Source: Typha latifolia
Lineage: Eukaryota; Streptophyta; Magnoliopsida; Poales; Typhaceae
Length of the DNA: 64,000 bases
Direction of reading: 5' to 3'
Assembly (NCBI GenBank): GCA_019914945.1
Contig: CM034105.1
Span: 7,626,001 to 7,690,000, forward strand
The translations under genes and the position numbers were made by a program. The first letter of the stretch is position 1. Every line of letters begins with the position of its first letter. Below the pieces are notes generated by a model, which was not told where the DNA came from, did not search any database, and saw only the letters and a list, made by a program, of their open reading frames with translations. This document shows, in pieces, positions 21,342-31,134 of the stretch.

Positions 21342-22973
21342 GAAATGTTGGCAATTCTGCATGCGGTGACAAAGTGGAGGCTTTATTTTATCGATAGATG
21401 ATTCATTATACAAACTTATCAAAGGAGTCTTCGATATTTTATGGGACAACGTATACACACTCCGGCACAACAAAGATGGGTTACAAAATTGTTGGGGTAT
21501 GATTATGAAATACAATACAAGAAGGGAATGGAAAATAGAGTGGCGGATGCACTATCGCGCCAACCCGTTATCGCCGAGCTTACAGCCTATTCTTCTCCTA
21601 CCTTTCCCTTACTTGACGAGTTGAGGTATCTATGTACATCTGACCTAGATATTTTGAGATTGTTGCAGGAGGTGATGGATGATCCAGAGCGCCGTCTAGA
21701 CTTGGAGAATTGAGGCGGTTTGCTGCTGGACCGCGGATGCATTCAGGTGCCCGCAAATGATTGATTGCAGCAGAAATTATTGGAGCACTTCCCCCAAACT
21801 CTAGAGGCTGGTCATGTGGGTGTCCTGAGGATTGAGCCAGGATGTGAGGAGTTTTGTCCGTGCTTGCGAAGTCTGTCAAAGGGCTAAGGCATCCACATTA
21901 AAATCGGCCAAATTACTTTAGCCTTTATCTATACCGGACCGTGTTTGGGAAGACATTTCTATAAATTTCATAGAGGGTCTTCCGCTGTTACGTGGTTACT
22001 CCGTTATCTTTGTGGTGGTTAATAGATTGAGTAAGTATCTGCACTTTTCGGTATTGTCACATCCGTTTTCAGCCAAATCGGTGGCTGAAATTTTTGTTAG
22101 AGATGTTGCTCGGTAACATGGCATGCCACGCACGATTGTCTCGAATTGTGATCGTGTATTTATGAGCGACTTTTGGACAGCGTTTTTTAGAATGTAGGAA
22201 ACTCGATTGAAATTTAGTTTGGCCTATCATCCACAGACGGACGGCCAAACCGAGATGGTCAATCGAGGCATTGAGCAGTACTTGAGGTGCTTTGTTGAAG
22301 AGATGCCGAGACGATGGTTGGAGTTCTTACCATGGGCGGAGTGGTCCTACAACACCGCTACTAAAGCAGCATTGGCATGACTCCATTTGAGGAGGTGTAT
22401 GGACGCATGACTCCGACGTTACGCGCTTATGATCTAGTGACATTTGCAGATTGGATAGAGGTGGACTTAGACTTGATGGATAGAGATGCCACCTTGAGGA
22501 GGTTGCGTGCCCATCTTAAACTTGCTCAAAACCACATGAAGCAAGTTTATGATCGTAGCCACAGGGAGTAGGAGTTCGACATCAGCAGTTGGGTGTTTGT
22601 GAGGGTACAACTGTATCGACTGGTGACCTTACGTTCGATGCATAACCAAAAGTTAGGTCATCGCTACTTTGGTCTATTTCGGGTGTTAGAGCGTATTAGT
22701 CCAGTTGCATATCATTTTGTAGCTGCCGGAGAGGTCAAGAGTGCATCCTGTCTTTCATGAGGTGATCATGAGGTCGTTGGATCAATTCTACTAGAGCCAT
22801 TGTAGGAGACAGAGATCGTAGAGCTGGTTCATGTACTTGCTAGGCGCCGACGATGACATGGTACCAAATTAGAGATGGAGATTCTAGTCGATTAGCATGG
22901 TAAGACATTCGATGAGGCGACATGGGAGTTGGAGACTGACATTTTGGAGTGTTTCCCCAACTTTTCACCTTGA
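21342..22973 (+). pseudogene. Family A (A2) RNase H end, integrase and chromodomain-like tail
   Basis: Resumes with AILHAVTKWRLY and YKKGMENRVADALSR (end of RNase H), then AYSSPTFPLLDELR. The integrase zinc-binding part is degenerate (21720-21900). The core follows: a WEDISINFIEG-like first Asp region (ISINF, Asp changed to Asn), the second block TIVSNCDRVFMSDFW and the HPQTDGQTEMVNRGIEQYLRC block with the Glu. MTPFEEVYGRMTP and a chromodomain-like end with DEATWELETDILECFPNFSP precede the stop TGA at 22971. Many stops are present. The enzyme would insert element cDNA, and the tail would target chromatin, but this copy is dead. Confidence 0.85.
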
Positions 22974-23000
22974 GGGCAAGATGAGGGAAGCATGGTGGGT

Positions 23001-23782
23001 TGATACACTTAGTTAGGATCTTTTGTTATTGCATTAGTTGTTTATTTTCATTAAAAAAATTCTTGTAGGTCGAGTTCGAATGCAGGAGGGGGCGCCGTTC
23101 AAACGCCCTTGTGAACGCCTGCATAGGGTTCGCAAATACAGAGAACGCGTAATGCACGTTCGAACATGGTCGGGCGCGTTCGAATGCCTGCATTGTGTTC
23201 GCACATACAGAGAACGCCTTTTGTGTGCTTTCGAACGTGATCAGCGAGAAGCTTCTATAAATATGTGGATGGCAGCCAAATTCATAATGCTATTGGATTA
23301 TTAATTTTTTGCCTCCTATCTTCTCTTTAGACTCTCTCCCTCCTCCCTCTTCACCATCCTTCCACCTCTACTATTAGCAAGGTTTCTCTTAACTTCTAAT
23401 CTCCCTCGATTGTCGAGTCACCCCTTTTTTTGGGATCTCGACCATTTCGTTCCCTTCATCTACATCCCTTAATCACATCGATCATCCACCTTCATCTACA
23501 TACCCATCCATAACCCTAACATGCACTCCACCCGTCACTACCACCATCACCCACGTTATTCTGTGTTTTTGTCCTAGTTGCTGTTCGAATCAGCGAAGGG
23601 CATAAATACAAAAGTTGTAGATCAGGAAGTTACGAATCAAATCCACTTGGTTTCGTAATATTCTAACTACCAGAAAATATTTGATAAATATGTTCCCATG
23701 GTTGCATGGACTAGTTTCTGCAATAAATTCAGATCTTACGGGAACTTTTCCGTAGCTGACCTTTTAGTACAAGAACCCATCA
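23001..23782 (+). mobile_element. Family A 3' LTR of A2
   Basis: 782 bp, TGATACACTTAG...AAGAACCCATCA, preceded by a purine-rich stretch AGGGAAGCATGGTGGGT that fits a polypurine tract. U3 repeats with GTTCGAAC cores lie at 23070-23245 and the TATA box CTATAAATA at 23254-23262. This is a good reference copy of the family A LTR. Confidence 0.9.
23070..23262 (+). promoter_or_regulatory. Palindromic repeat array and TATA box of the A LTR
   Basis: Repeats of GTTCGAAC and of CGTTCGC-ACATACAGAGAACGC-like units end ten bases before CTATAAATA. The same order (array, TATA, then TGTGGATGGCA) recurs in the other plus- and minus-strand A LTRs and in C LTRs. Confidence 0.65.
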
Positions 23783-24248
23783 TTATCTTAAAATATCTAC
23801 CTATAGATCTATTCTAATCCAGAGGGGTATTTGGTAAATCTTGATATCTAGAAATCCACATATCACCCCAGATCCCATGACCACATTCCAGAAAGCTGAC
23901 TTAGAGATCTATTTTCCGTCCAAATTTTACAAGTATCCAATGGTCGGATCATCAATAAATCATCCTGGAAGATACGGCTATATTTAGATCCAAATTAGAC
24001 CTCAATCATCATCTATTTTTGAATTCTTTCCTATATTTTCTTAAATATCCTTCCATATCTTCCCTATTCCCTTCCATCATATTTCATCTACCATTCATAG
24101 CCATTCCATCTCTACCATTTATCCTTAATCCTCCATAATCATCCTCCATCTAACCAATCATCCACCATATCCAAGAACCAACGGTTGGATTTGATACGTT
24201 CTACGGTCGCCTCGATCCGTGATCATATTACTCGGATATAATCTAGAC
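23783..24248. other. Unassigned stretch between A2 and a C fragment
   Basis: About 465 bp, C/T-rich on plus from 24010, with no ORF and no match to the A, B, C or D LTRs that I can see beyond short resemblance to the U5 of C (TCCAATGGTCGGATCATC). It may be a diverged LTR piece or a small remnant of host sequence. Confidence 0.3.
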
Positions 24249-25227
24249 CGAGACAACGGTATTTGTGGGCAAATCGTGCGTCTCGACTTTCCGAAGTTCA
24301 AAGGCGGTGACCCGATCGATTGGTTGTATAGGGCAGAATAATTTTTCGCATACCAAGGTACATCGGAAGAGTATAAGGTGATGCTTGCGAGCTTCCACCT
24401 TGAAGATGTGACACTTCATTGCTTTTAGGCAGACAATGCACATGATACAATTGAAAGTTGGGCTAATTTCTGCATCAATATCACGCGGTGATTTGGAGCA
24501 TCAAGGTATAAAGACTTTGATGCTCTCCTCTCAAAGATTGTACAAAGGACCACGGTTGGGGTATACCAAGAAGAATTTGATAGAATAAGTAGTCGCTACC
24601 AACCTCCTTAGACTGATCAACAACTTCGCAACACTTTCATCTCAAGGCTGCGGGAGACATACAAGACGATGTGAGGGCTTTAAGGCCTAGAACCTTAAAG
24701 GAGTCCTTTGAGGATGCGGTACTAATGGAAGACAAGCATCGAGCAATGAGGATGCACATCAAAGAGAACTAGACAAGCCAAGATAGCCGCAACCCGGTTT
24801 GGCCTACCATAGTGGTAGGAAATGCAGCTGATGTACCAAGAGCTGCTGCTGCAATGATGCCTCCTCGGAAACCCTTAAGGCCCTCCCATGATGTGAAGTA
24901 TGCACCTAGAGGTCTGCGTCGAGCACTCACAACTACTCAAGTGGAGGAGCGGAGAGCCAAAGGCACTTTCGTTGTGATGAGAAGTTCGTACCTGGACATC
25001 GCTATGCCAAACCGATGGGATCGGTGATGCTAATAGATGGATTGGAAGAAGCTGAGGATGAGGTTGCAGCTGAAGATGAGGGTGTGGCTGAATAGCAAGA
25101 AGGAGTAGTGGAGGAGCAACCCGCGGAAGACATAATGGCTGAAATCTCCCTCCATGCTAATTCCAATACAGATGCACCAAAGACCTTGTGGGTGAACGGT
25201 GTAGTCAAAAAGACCACAGTGAGAATC
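24249..25227 (+). pseudogene. Family C gag and protease start, decayed fragment (C5)
   Basis: Matches the C1 protein from FPKFKGGDPIDWLYRAE onward: FAYQGTSEEYKVMLASFHLEDV, ESWANFC, FDALLSK, YQEEFDRISS, then a corrupted zinc knuckle region near 24960-25010 and the start of protease (VRI at 25220). Many stops and small indels. The left end is cut at 24248 and the right end at 25228 by a C LTR facing the other way. Confidence 0.8.
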
Positions 25228-25497
25228 TGATACGATGTCCCCTCGGGTTAAGGTTTGATCTATCCCGTTTAAAGATCTGGATAGAATATTGCACTAAAAT
25301 TTAAAAGAGGATTTCGGAAGTTATGGCTATCGGATCACCATGCAATTTTGATATGTTGTAGCCCTGGAAAAGAGCTTTCCAACGAATCTAATTTCAGGAA
25401 AATTGGACAGTGGGATCTGGAGATATTGTTGGATAAGTAGATGAACGTTAGGAAGTTCGTTCTATGGATCCGTGGATTGAGGCATGAGAGTGGGCTT
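25228..25497 (-). mobile_element. Family C LTR (minus), U5 side only (C6 3' LTR)
   Basis: Begins TGATACGATGTCCCC and follows the C LTR to the region ATCCGTGGAT...GAGGCATGAGAG. The U3 half with palindromes and the PPT are missing, and pol sequence follows directly at 25498. Confidence 0.8.
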
Positions 25498-25533
25498 TCC
25501 TAGCCACTCAATCAACACTTTTGTCTCCATTCT
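25498..25533 (-). pseudogene. Family C6 chromodomain-like tail, piece left of B3
   Basis: 36 bp encoding the LIEWLGKP-like segment on minus, as at 34820-34855. The rest of the tail is at 32868-33313 on the other side of the B3 LTR. Confidence 0.7.
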
Positions 25534-26090
25534 TGTAACGCCCCCGCCCGGCATAAGCATGTGTATGCCCACGTGCCCACATGGCACGCGAGGCGCATGC
25601 GACAGGACGGGCGAGACCCGTCACGCACAAATAGTCCTGTGCACATATAATCATTACATCATCAAATAAAACCTGCTAACCTATCCATAATCACATAATC
25701 CATCACAAAATAAATCATACTAATAAGCAAATAAACCTATTAACATAAGAATATCCAGGTCCACAATAATATACACTAGACCACTATATAATCTTGCAGG
25801 ACCCACATAGGCCACAACAAACTATCATGATATAACTAAAATAACTAATACAAAAGTACACTATGATTCGACTTGTATTATACAAATCATCGTCTAATAT
25901 AAAAGAGTACAAATATTAAATACTCATACAACTCAATTTCTATATAAACTGTCATCTATACCATCTTGCATATATAGCTCACCTAATCATCGCTCTAAAA
26001 TATCTTCTCAAGATATCTCAAGTCGCTATCACGTACCACAAATCTGAGGGGTTAGAAAAGAAATAAAGAGAGAGTCAGGAGCAAAAGACT
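25534..26090 (-). mobile_element. Family B3 LTR (minus), left part, interrupted by C1
   Basis: Begins TGTAACGCCCCCGCC and follows B LTR sequence to GAGCAAAAGAC. The LTR goes on at 31135 after the C1 element; about 80-90 bp of B are missing at this junction, together with the start of the C1 5' LTR. The B3 LTR as a whole spans 25534-32867. Its flanks (ATTCT, AATTT) are only a poor match as a target duplication. Confidence 0.82.
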
Positions 26091-26759
26091 ACATCGTCTG
26101 CATCGCGTTCGCAAATACCGATAGGCGCATTCGATCACGCGTTCGAACGCCTGCATCGCGTTCGCAAATCCAGAAGAGCTAATTCGGTGCGTTCGAACGC
26201 GGTTGGGCGAGTTCGAACGCGGTCGGCAAAAATTGTGTTTTAGGGTTAATGTGAGTTGTTGGTTAGCCTATAAAAGGGATGTGTAGGGCAACCAAAATTG
26301 ATTATTGATTATTGAGATTGAGTTTTGCCTTGCCTCCTTCGTCTTCTTCGCTCCCGTTCTCTCAATCCCCGGCGACGCCGCTTCTAACCTCCCTCGTCCG
26401 GCTAATCACCCTAGTCCCTTAGGGGTGGCCCTCTTCTCCCCCTTCGACCAATCTATCCAACACTTGCCTTAATCCTTCCATCAACAACAACCGTTCCACC
26501 ATCACTTTTCACCGGTGCCACCACATTAACGCCTAGGGCGGCAACATATTAAAATTTCACATCGATCCAACGGCGGAATATTTTGGGATCTTATTTCAAA
26601 GTTCCGTGCAAGATCTAGTCCAGATCTGAGAATTAGAAAAGATCGATCTTTAGCCCTAAAGGAGAGATCGTATCAAGCTGGTATCAGAGCCTTAGCCCCA
26701 AAGAGAAGATTGTATCAAGCTGGTATCAGAGCTCCATAGCTAGAGGTGTGATCGTATCA
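26091..26759 (+). mobile_element. Family C1 5' LTR (5' truncated) with two internal PBS copies
   Basis: Starts inside the palindrome array, has TATA CCTATAAAAG near 26268 and ends GATCGTATCA at 26759. Its last 90 bp hold two extra copies of the PBS module (TGGTATCAGAGC at 26679 and 26721). These are internal to the LTR, because the same two copies lie inside the 3' LTR at 31054 and 31096. Confidence 0.85.
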
Positions 26760-26775
26760 AGCTGGTATCAGAGCC
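26660..26775 (+). repeat. Three 42-bp U5-PBS units
   Basis: The module GTATCAAGCTGGTATCAGAGC occurs three times. TGGTATCAGAGC starts at 26679, 26721 and 26763, exactly 42 bp apart. The last one is the functional-position PBS, outside the LTR. The C0 copy at 5945 has one, and C2 (48188-48240) has two. Confidence 0.88.
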
Positions 26776-26800
26776 ACCTTTCCTCGGACAAGCGCTTCCA

Positions 26801-27940
26801 ATGACGACAACCAGATCCATGGCTGCACGGCGAGATGATGAAGAAGAGATTCTCCCAATAGAGGAGGGTGAAATGATTGCAAGGACTTCCACCCGTGGAA
26901 CCGCCCGATCTAATCAGAATACGGAAGAACCTAGCGTTCAAGCCATGTTGGGGTCTATTTCAGAGCAATTGGCCATCAACAATCAGATGATGATGGAGAT
27001 GATGCGGGAACTACGGGCGAACGGGAAAGCACCATCGACCCCACGACGCGAGTCCACCCCCTTGAACCCACCGCCATCGGTTCAGCCTTTGCAACCACAA
27101 GAGCCGCTGCTACCACCAACCTATGGGCAGAGGCAAGCAAGGATGGTTACACCAGGTCCAGTTGCAGGTGAACCCATCCGACGGGTGAACCACTTTGGAG
27201 ACCGCCTTGGAGATCAAGATCCGTGGGCAGGTCAATATGATCCGGAACCACAACAAGTTAATCAAAGCCAAAGGAGGGATCATCAACCCTTCATGGTGCA
27301 TCCTCCCCCGGTTAGACAAGGACATGATCCGGAACGAGACAATGGCATCCGTGGACAAGTCGTGCATTTCGAATTCCCCAAGTTCAAAGGTGGCGACCCG
27401 ATCGATTGGTTGTATAGGGCGGAGCAATTCTTTGCATACCAAGGAACGACGGAAGAGTACAAGGTGACGCTTGCGAGCTTCCACCTTGAGGATGCGGCGC
27501 TTCATTGGTTTCGAGCAGCCAATGCCACTGAGGCTATCGAAACTTGGGCTGAATTTTGCGCCGATATCTCACGGCGATTTGGAGCATCGGGATATGAAGA
27601 CTTTGATACTCTCCTCTCAAAGACGGTGCAAAAGACCACGGTTGGGTCATACCAAGAAGAATTTGAGAGGATTAGTAGCTGATGTCATCCACCATGGACG
27701 GATCAGCAACTTCGCAGCACCTTCATCTCCGGGCTGCGGGGTGACATACAAGCCGATGTGAGGGCTTTAAGGCCTAGAACCTTAAAGGAGGCCTTCGAAG
27801 ATGCGGTGCTTATGGAAGACAAACATAGGGCCATGGAGATACACTTGAAACAGAGTTGGATGAGCTAAGGAAGCTGCAATCAAGCTCAACCAAACATAGC
27901 GGCGGGAAATACTATCGGAGTACCAAGGGTTGCTACTATA
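26801..27940 (+). pseudogene. Family C1 gag, two nonsense codons
   Basis: Gag begins at 26801 (MTTTRSMAARRDDEEE). A proline-rich linker follows, then the retrotransposon-gag domain (FPKFKGGDPIDWLYRAEQFF, YKVTLASFHLEDAALHWF, WAEFCADISRRFG, YQEEFERISS). TGA interrupts RISS-CHPPW at about 27680 and TAA interrupts WMS-GSCNQ at about 27866. C2 has CGA and CAA-type codons at these sites, so both are C-to-T changes. Apart from these stops the reading frame runs straight into the protease-integrase ORF, i.e. one Gag-Pol frame of about 1,111 codons. In the family Gag forms the particle that houses reverse transcription. Confidence 0.88.
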
Positions 27941-30136
27941 GTGGTACCTCCTCGAGCACCCTTGAAGCCATCCCAAGATGTGAAGTATGCACCTAGAGGT
28001 CCGGGACGAGCACTCACACCAGCCCAAGTAGAAGAAAGAAGAGCCAAGGGCCTATGCTTCCGTTGTGATGAGAAGTTTGTACCCGGGCATCGCTGCGCTA
28101 AACCGATGGGATCGGTGATGCTAATCGATGGATTGGAGGAAGCGGAGGACGAGTTTGCAGCTGAAGGTGCAGATGTGGCTGGACATCAAGGAGAAGAAGC
28201 TGAGGAGCAACCCGTGGAGTATAGGATAGCCGAAATCTCCCTCCACGCCTATTCGGGGACAGCTACGCCAAAGACCTTGCGGGTGAACGGGGTAGTCAAG
28301 AAAACCACAGTGAGAATCTTGATTGACACCGGGTCCACCCATAACTTCATTGACAAGAGGCTCCTTAGGAAGATTGGGCTCGAGTCGGAACCCACGGAAG
28401 GGTTCGATGTGACGATCGGAGATGAAACCACATTGCGAGCGGATTCTATTTGTGGAGGTGAGGAATTGAAGGTGCAAGGCCAAACTTTCACATTGGATCT
28501 TTATCCGTTGGCCTTGCAAGGTGCCGATATTGTTTTGGGGACCCAATGGCTTCGAAGCTTGGGGCCCGTGACATTTGATTTTACAAGCCTCACATTGACG
28601 TTTTGGAGAAATGACAAAAGAGTGCTGCTAGATGGAAGCCAACCGCTACTTGAACTTCCAAATGAAGGGGTCGCAAGGGAGCTCGCTTCTTTCTCGGCGC
28701 CCACCTTTCCTTTCTTCTCAGATCTGCGGAGAGCTAGTGCAGAGGATAGTGAGCTGGTCCAACTCATGGAGGAGTTGAGAGAGAACCCCTCAAGCCACCC
28801 CGAGCACAAGGAGCGCGATGGGTTAGTACTAGAGTGCGGGCGAATCAAGGTACCCCGGAACGAAGAGCTATGGAGACTATTGATGGCACACTTCCATGAT
28901 ACTCCTATAGCAGGGCATGAAGGGGTATTACGTACCTACAAGCGGCTGGCCCAAAACTGTACATGGACAGCGATGAAGACGGACGTGAAGAAGTATGTGC
29001 GTGAATGTCAAATCTGCCAACGAGTCAAATCGGAGGCACTCAAGCCTAGCGGGCTGCTACAACCACTACCTATACCAGAGCGTATTTGGGAGGATATCTC
29101 CATGGACTTCATCGAGGGGCTGCCAGAGGTTCGGGGACAATCGATGGTGTTGGTTGTGGTGGATAGACTGAGCAAATATGCTCATTTCATAACATTGTCT
29201 CACCCGTTTTCAGCAAAAAGGGTTGCTGAAATTTTTGTTCGGGAAGTGGCACGCTTGCATGGGATGCCTAGGACGATCGTGTCAGACCGGGATCGCATCT
29301 TCATCAGTGAGTTTTGGTCCGAGTTCTTCAGATTGCAAGGGACTCAAATCAACCTGAGTTCAGCTTATCACCCCGAGACGGATGGCCAAACCGAGGTGGT
29401 GAATCGCGGACTGGAGCAATACTTGCGATGCTTTGTGGCGGAACGACCAAAGGATTGGGTCAAATTCCTTCCATGGGCTGAGTGGTCATACAATACTGCT
29501 CATCACTCTAGCATCGGCATGACCCCCTTTGAGGCGGTTTATGGGCGCACTCCCCCTGTCTTGCGTGCCTATGATAGACTCGCGGCGGCGGATAGGACTG
29601 AGCTTGACTTGGAGCTTGCTGATCAAGATGAAACATTGAGACTGCTCATGACTCACCTAGCCACAGCCCAAAACCGCATGAAGCAAACTCATGACAAAGG
29701 CCGACGTGAGCGAGAATTTGAGGTGGATCAATTGGTGTTCGTTCGAGCTCAACTGTATCGGCAATCCACATTGAGACCAATTTTGAACCAAAAGTTGGGT
29801 TACAAGTACTACGGTCCATACCGAGTGCTACAACGAATCGATCCAGTAACTTACCGGTTGGACCTACCTGACGGAACCAGGATACATCCGGTCTTCCATG
29901 TATCAGCATTGAAGGCCCAGATCGGGCCTAACCATGTGGTGGGTTCGGCCTTACCCGAACTAATGGAGGAGTATGGCCCCACTGATCCGGTCCGAGTATT
30001 AGGCCGCAGGAGAAGACGCCATGGGACCAGATTAGAGGCTGAAGTGCTAATTGAGTGGCTGGGCAAACCTACTGACGAGTCTACCTGGGAGCTAGAGTCA
30101 GATATCATGGATCACTTTCCGAACTTCAAACCTTGA
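27941..30136 (+). CDS. Family C1 zinc knuckle-protease-integrase-chromodomain polyprotein lacking RT and RNase H
   Basis: An intact 731-codon frame. Residues 39-52 form a zinc knuckle (C39, C42, H50, C52). The protease has the active motif DTGSTHNF at 129-136 and GADIVLGTQWL near 194-204. At 238-247 (LPNEGVAREL) protease joins directly to the sequence that normally follows RNase H (ASFSAPTFPF). Integrase then has its zinc-binding residues H319, H326, C356, C359 and a complete catalytic triad D389, D449, E485 (35 residues between the last two). The end (about 675-731, EVLIEWLGKPTDESTWELE) resembles a chromodomain. RT and RNase H, about 450 residues in the family, are absent with the frame kept. 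I infer that a helper would have to supply RT. C2 and C3 show the same junction. Confidence 0.92.
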   Translation: MVPPRAPLKPSQDVKYAPRGPGRALTPAQVEERRAKGLCFRCDEKFVPGHRCAKPMGSVMLIDGLEEAEDEFAAEGADVAGHQGEEAEEQPVEYRIAEISLHAYSGTATPKTLRVNGVVKKTTVRILIDTGSTHNFIDKRLLRKIGLESEPTEGFDVTIGDETTLRADSICGGEELKVQGQTFTLDLYPLALQGADIVLGTQWLRSLGPVTFDFTSLTLTFWRNDKRVLLDGSQPLLELPNEGVARELASFSAPTFPFFSDLRRASAEDSELVQLMEELRENPSSHPEHKERDGLVLECGRIKVPRNEELWRLLMAHFHDTPIAGHEGVLRTYKRLAQNCTWTAMKTDVKKYVRECQICQRVKSEALKPSGLLQPLPIPERIWEDISMDFIEGLPEVRGQSMVLVVVDRLSKYAHFITLSHPFSAKRVAEIFVREVARLHGMPRTIVSDRDRIFISEFWSEFFRLQGTQINLSSAYHPETDGQTEVVNRGLEQYLRCFVAERPKDWVKFLPWAEWSYNTAHHSSIGMTPFEAVYGRTPPVLRAYDRLAAADRTELDLELADQDETLRLLMTHLATAQNRMKQTHDKGRREREFEVDQLVFVRAQLYRQSTLRPILNQKLGYKYYGPYRVLQRIDPVTYRLDLPDGTRIHPVFHVSALKAQIGPNHVVGSALPELMEEYGPTDPVRVLGRRRRRHGTRLEAEVLIEWLGKPTDESTWELESDIMDHFPNFKP

Positions 30137-30140
30137 GGAC

Positions 30141-30163
30141 GAGGTTGCGGAAGCGTGGTGGAT
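30141..30163 (+). other. Polypurine tract region of C1
   Basis: GAGGTTGCGGAAGCGTGGTGGAT directly precedes the 3' LTR and is purine-rich, as expected for the plus-strand primer. The same sequence borders C2 and C3. Confidence 0.55.
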
Positions 30164-31134
30164 TGATACGATTCGGACTTCACCGACGTCGTCTCGAGCA
30201 TGGATTCACTTTAGGAGTGTTTTTATTTCATGTTTTAGTGTTTAATTTCCATTAAAATAAGTTTTCTATAAGTCGCGTTTGAACGCGGGTGGAGTGAGTT
30301 CGAACGCGGTTTGTGAATGGGGTTGTGAACGTGGAGAAGAGAATGTACTGTGCGTTCGAACGCACTGTGAACGCCTGCATCGCGTTCGCAAATCCAGAAG
30401 AGCTAATTCGGTGCGTTCGAACGCGGTCGGGCGAGTTCGAACGTGGTCGGCGAAAATTGTGTTTTAGGGTTAATGTGAGTTGTTGGTTAGCCTATAAAAG
30501 GGATGTGTAGGGCAACCAAAATTGATTATTGATTATTGAGATTGAGTTTTGCCTTGCCTCCTTCATCTTCTTCGCTCCCGTTCTCTCAATCCCCGGCGAC
30601 GCCGCTTCTAACCTCCCTCGTCCGGCTAATCACCCTAGTCCCTTAAGGGTGGCCCTCTTCTCCCCCTTCGTCCAATCTATCCAACACTTGCCCTAATCCT
30701 TCCATCAACAACAACCGTTCCACCATCACTTTTCACCGATGTCACCACATTAACGCCGGTCCACCACCATCCACCATTACCTAGGATCTCATGCCTCCAT
30801 CCACGGATCCAAAACATAGCATCCTGACGTTCGTCCACTAAACGAATGATATCTCGAGATCCCCAACTCCAATTCGCCTGAAACTTGATTTGTTGGAAAG
30901 CGCTTTTCCGGGCCTAAATCATATAGAAATTTCACATCGATCCGACGGCGGAATATTTCAGGATCTTATTTCAAAGTTCCGTGCAAGATCTAGTCCAGAT
31001 CTGAGAATTAGAAAAGATCGATCTTTAGCCCTAAATGAGAGATCGTATCAAGCTGGTATCAGAGCCTTAGCCCCAAAGAGAAGATCGTATCAAGCTGGTA
31101 TCAGAGCTCGATAGCCAGAGGTGTGATCGTATCA
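30164..31134 (+). mobile_element. Family C1 3' LTR
   Basis: 971 bp, TGATACGATTC...GATCGTATCA. U3 palindromes lie at 30277-30452, TATA CTATAAAAG at 30492-30500 and two internal PBS modules at 31054 and 31096. B3 LTR sequence resumes at 31135, proving that C1 is nested in B3. Confidence 0.92.
30277..30500 (+). promoter_or_regulatory. Palindromic repeat array and TATA box of the C LTR
   Basis: Several copies of GTTCGAACGC or its part occur alternately with CTGCATCGCGTTCGC-AAATCCAGAA. The array ends about 40 bp before CTATAAAAG. Arrangement and units match family A, and the palindrome matches family D. Confidence 0.65.

Noticed and set aside
23070..23245. Pol III B box (GGTTCGANTCC) in GTTCGAACGC
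   Set aside because: The core GTTCGA matches, but the conserved C at the end does not. No A box or tRNA-like fold is seen and the array precedes a TATA box. The likeness is noted only as chance or remote origin.
28121..28546. Overlapping ORFs opposite the C1 protease (also 28501-28848, 29646-29909, 29851-30108)
   Set aside because: Shadow frames of the well-supported protease-integrase ORF. The same shadows occur in C2 and C3.
30277..30452. Heat shock elements in the GTTCGAAC arrays
   Set aside because: Heat shock elements need GAA and TTC spaced by two bases (nGAAnnTTCn). Here TTC and GAA touch (TTCGAA) or are four bases apart, so the rule is not met.
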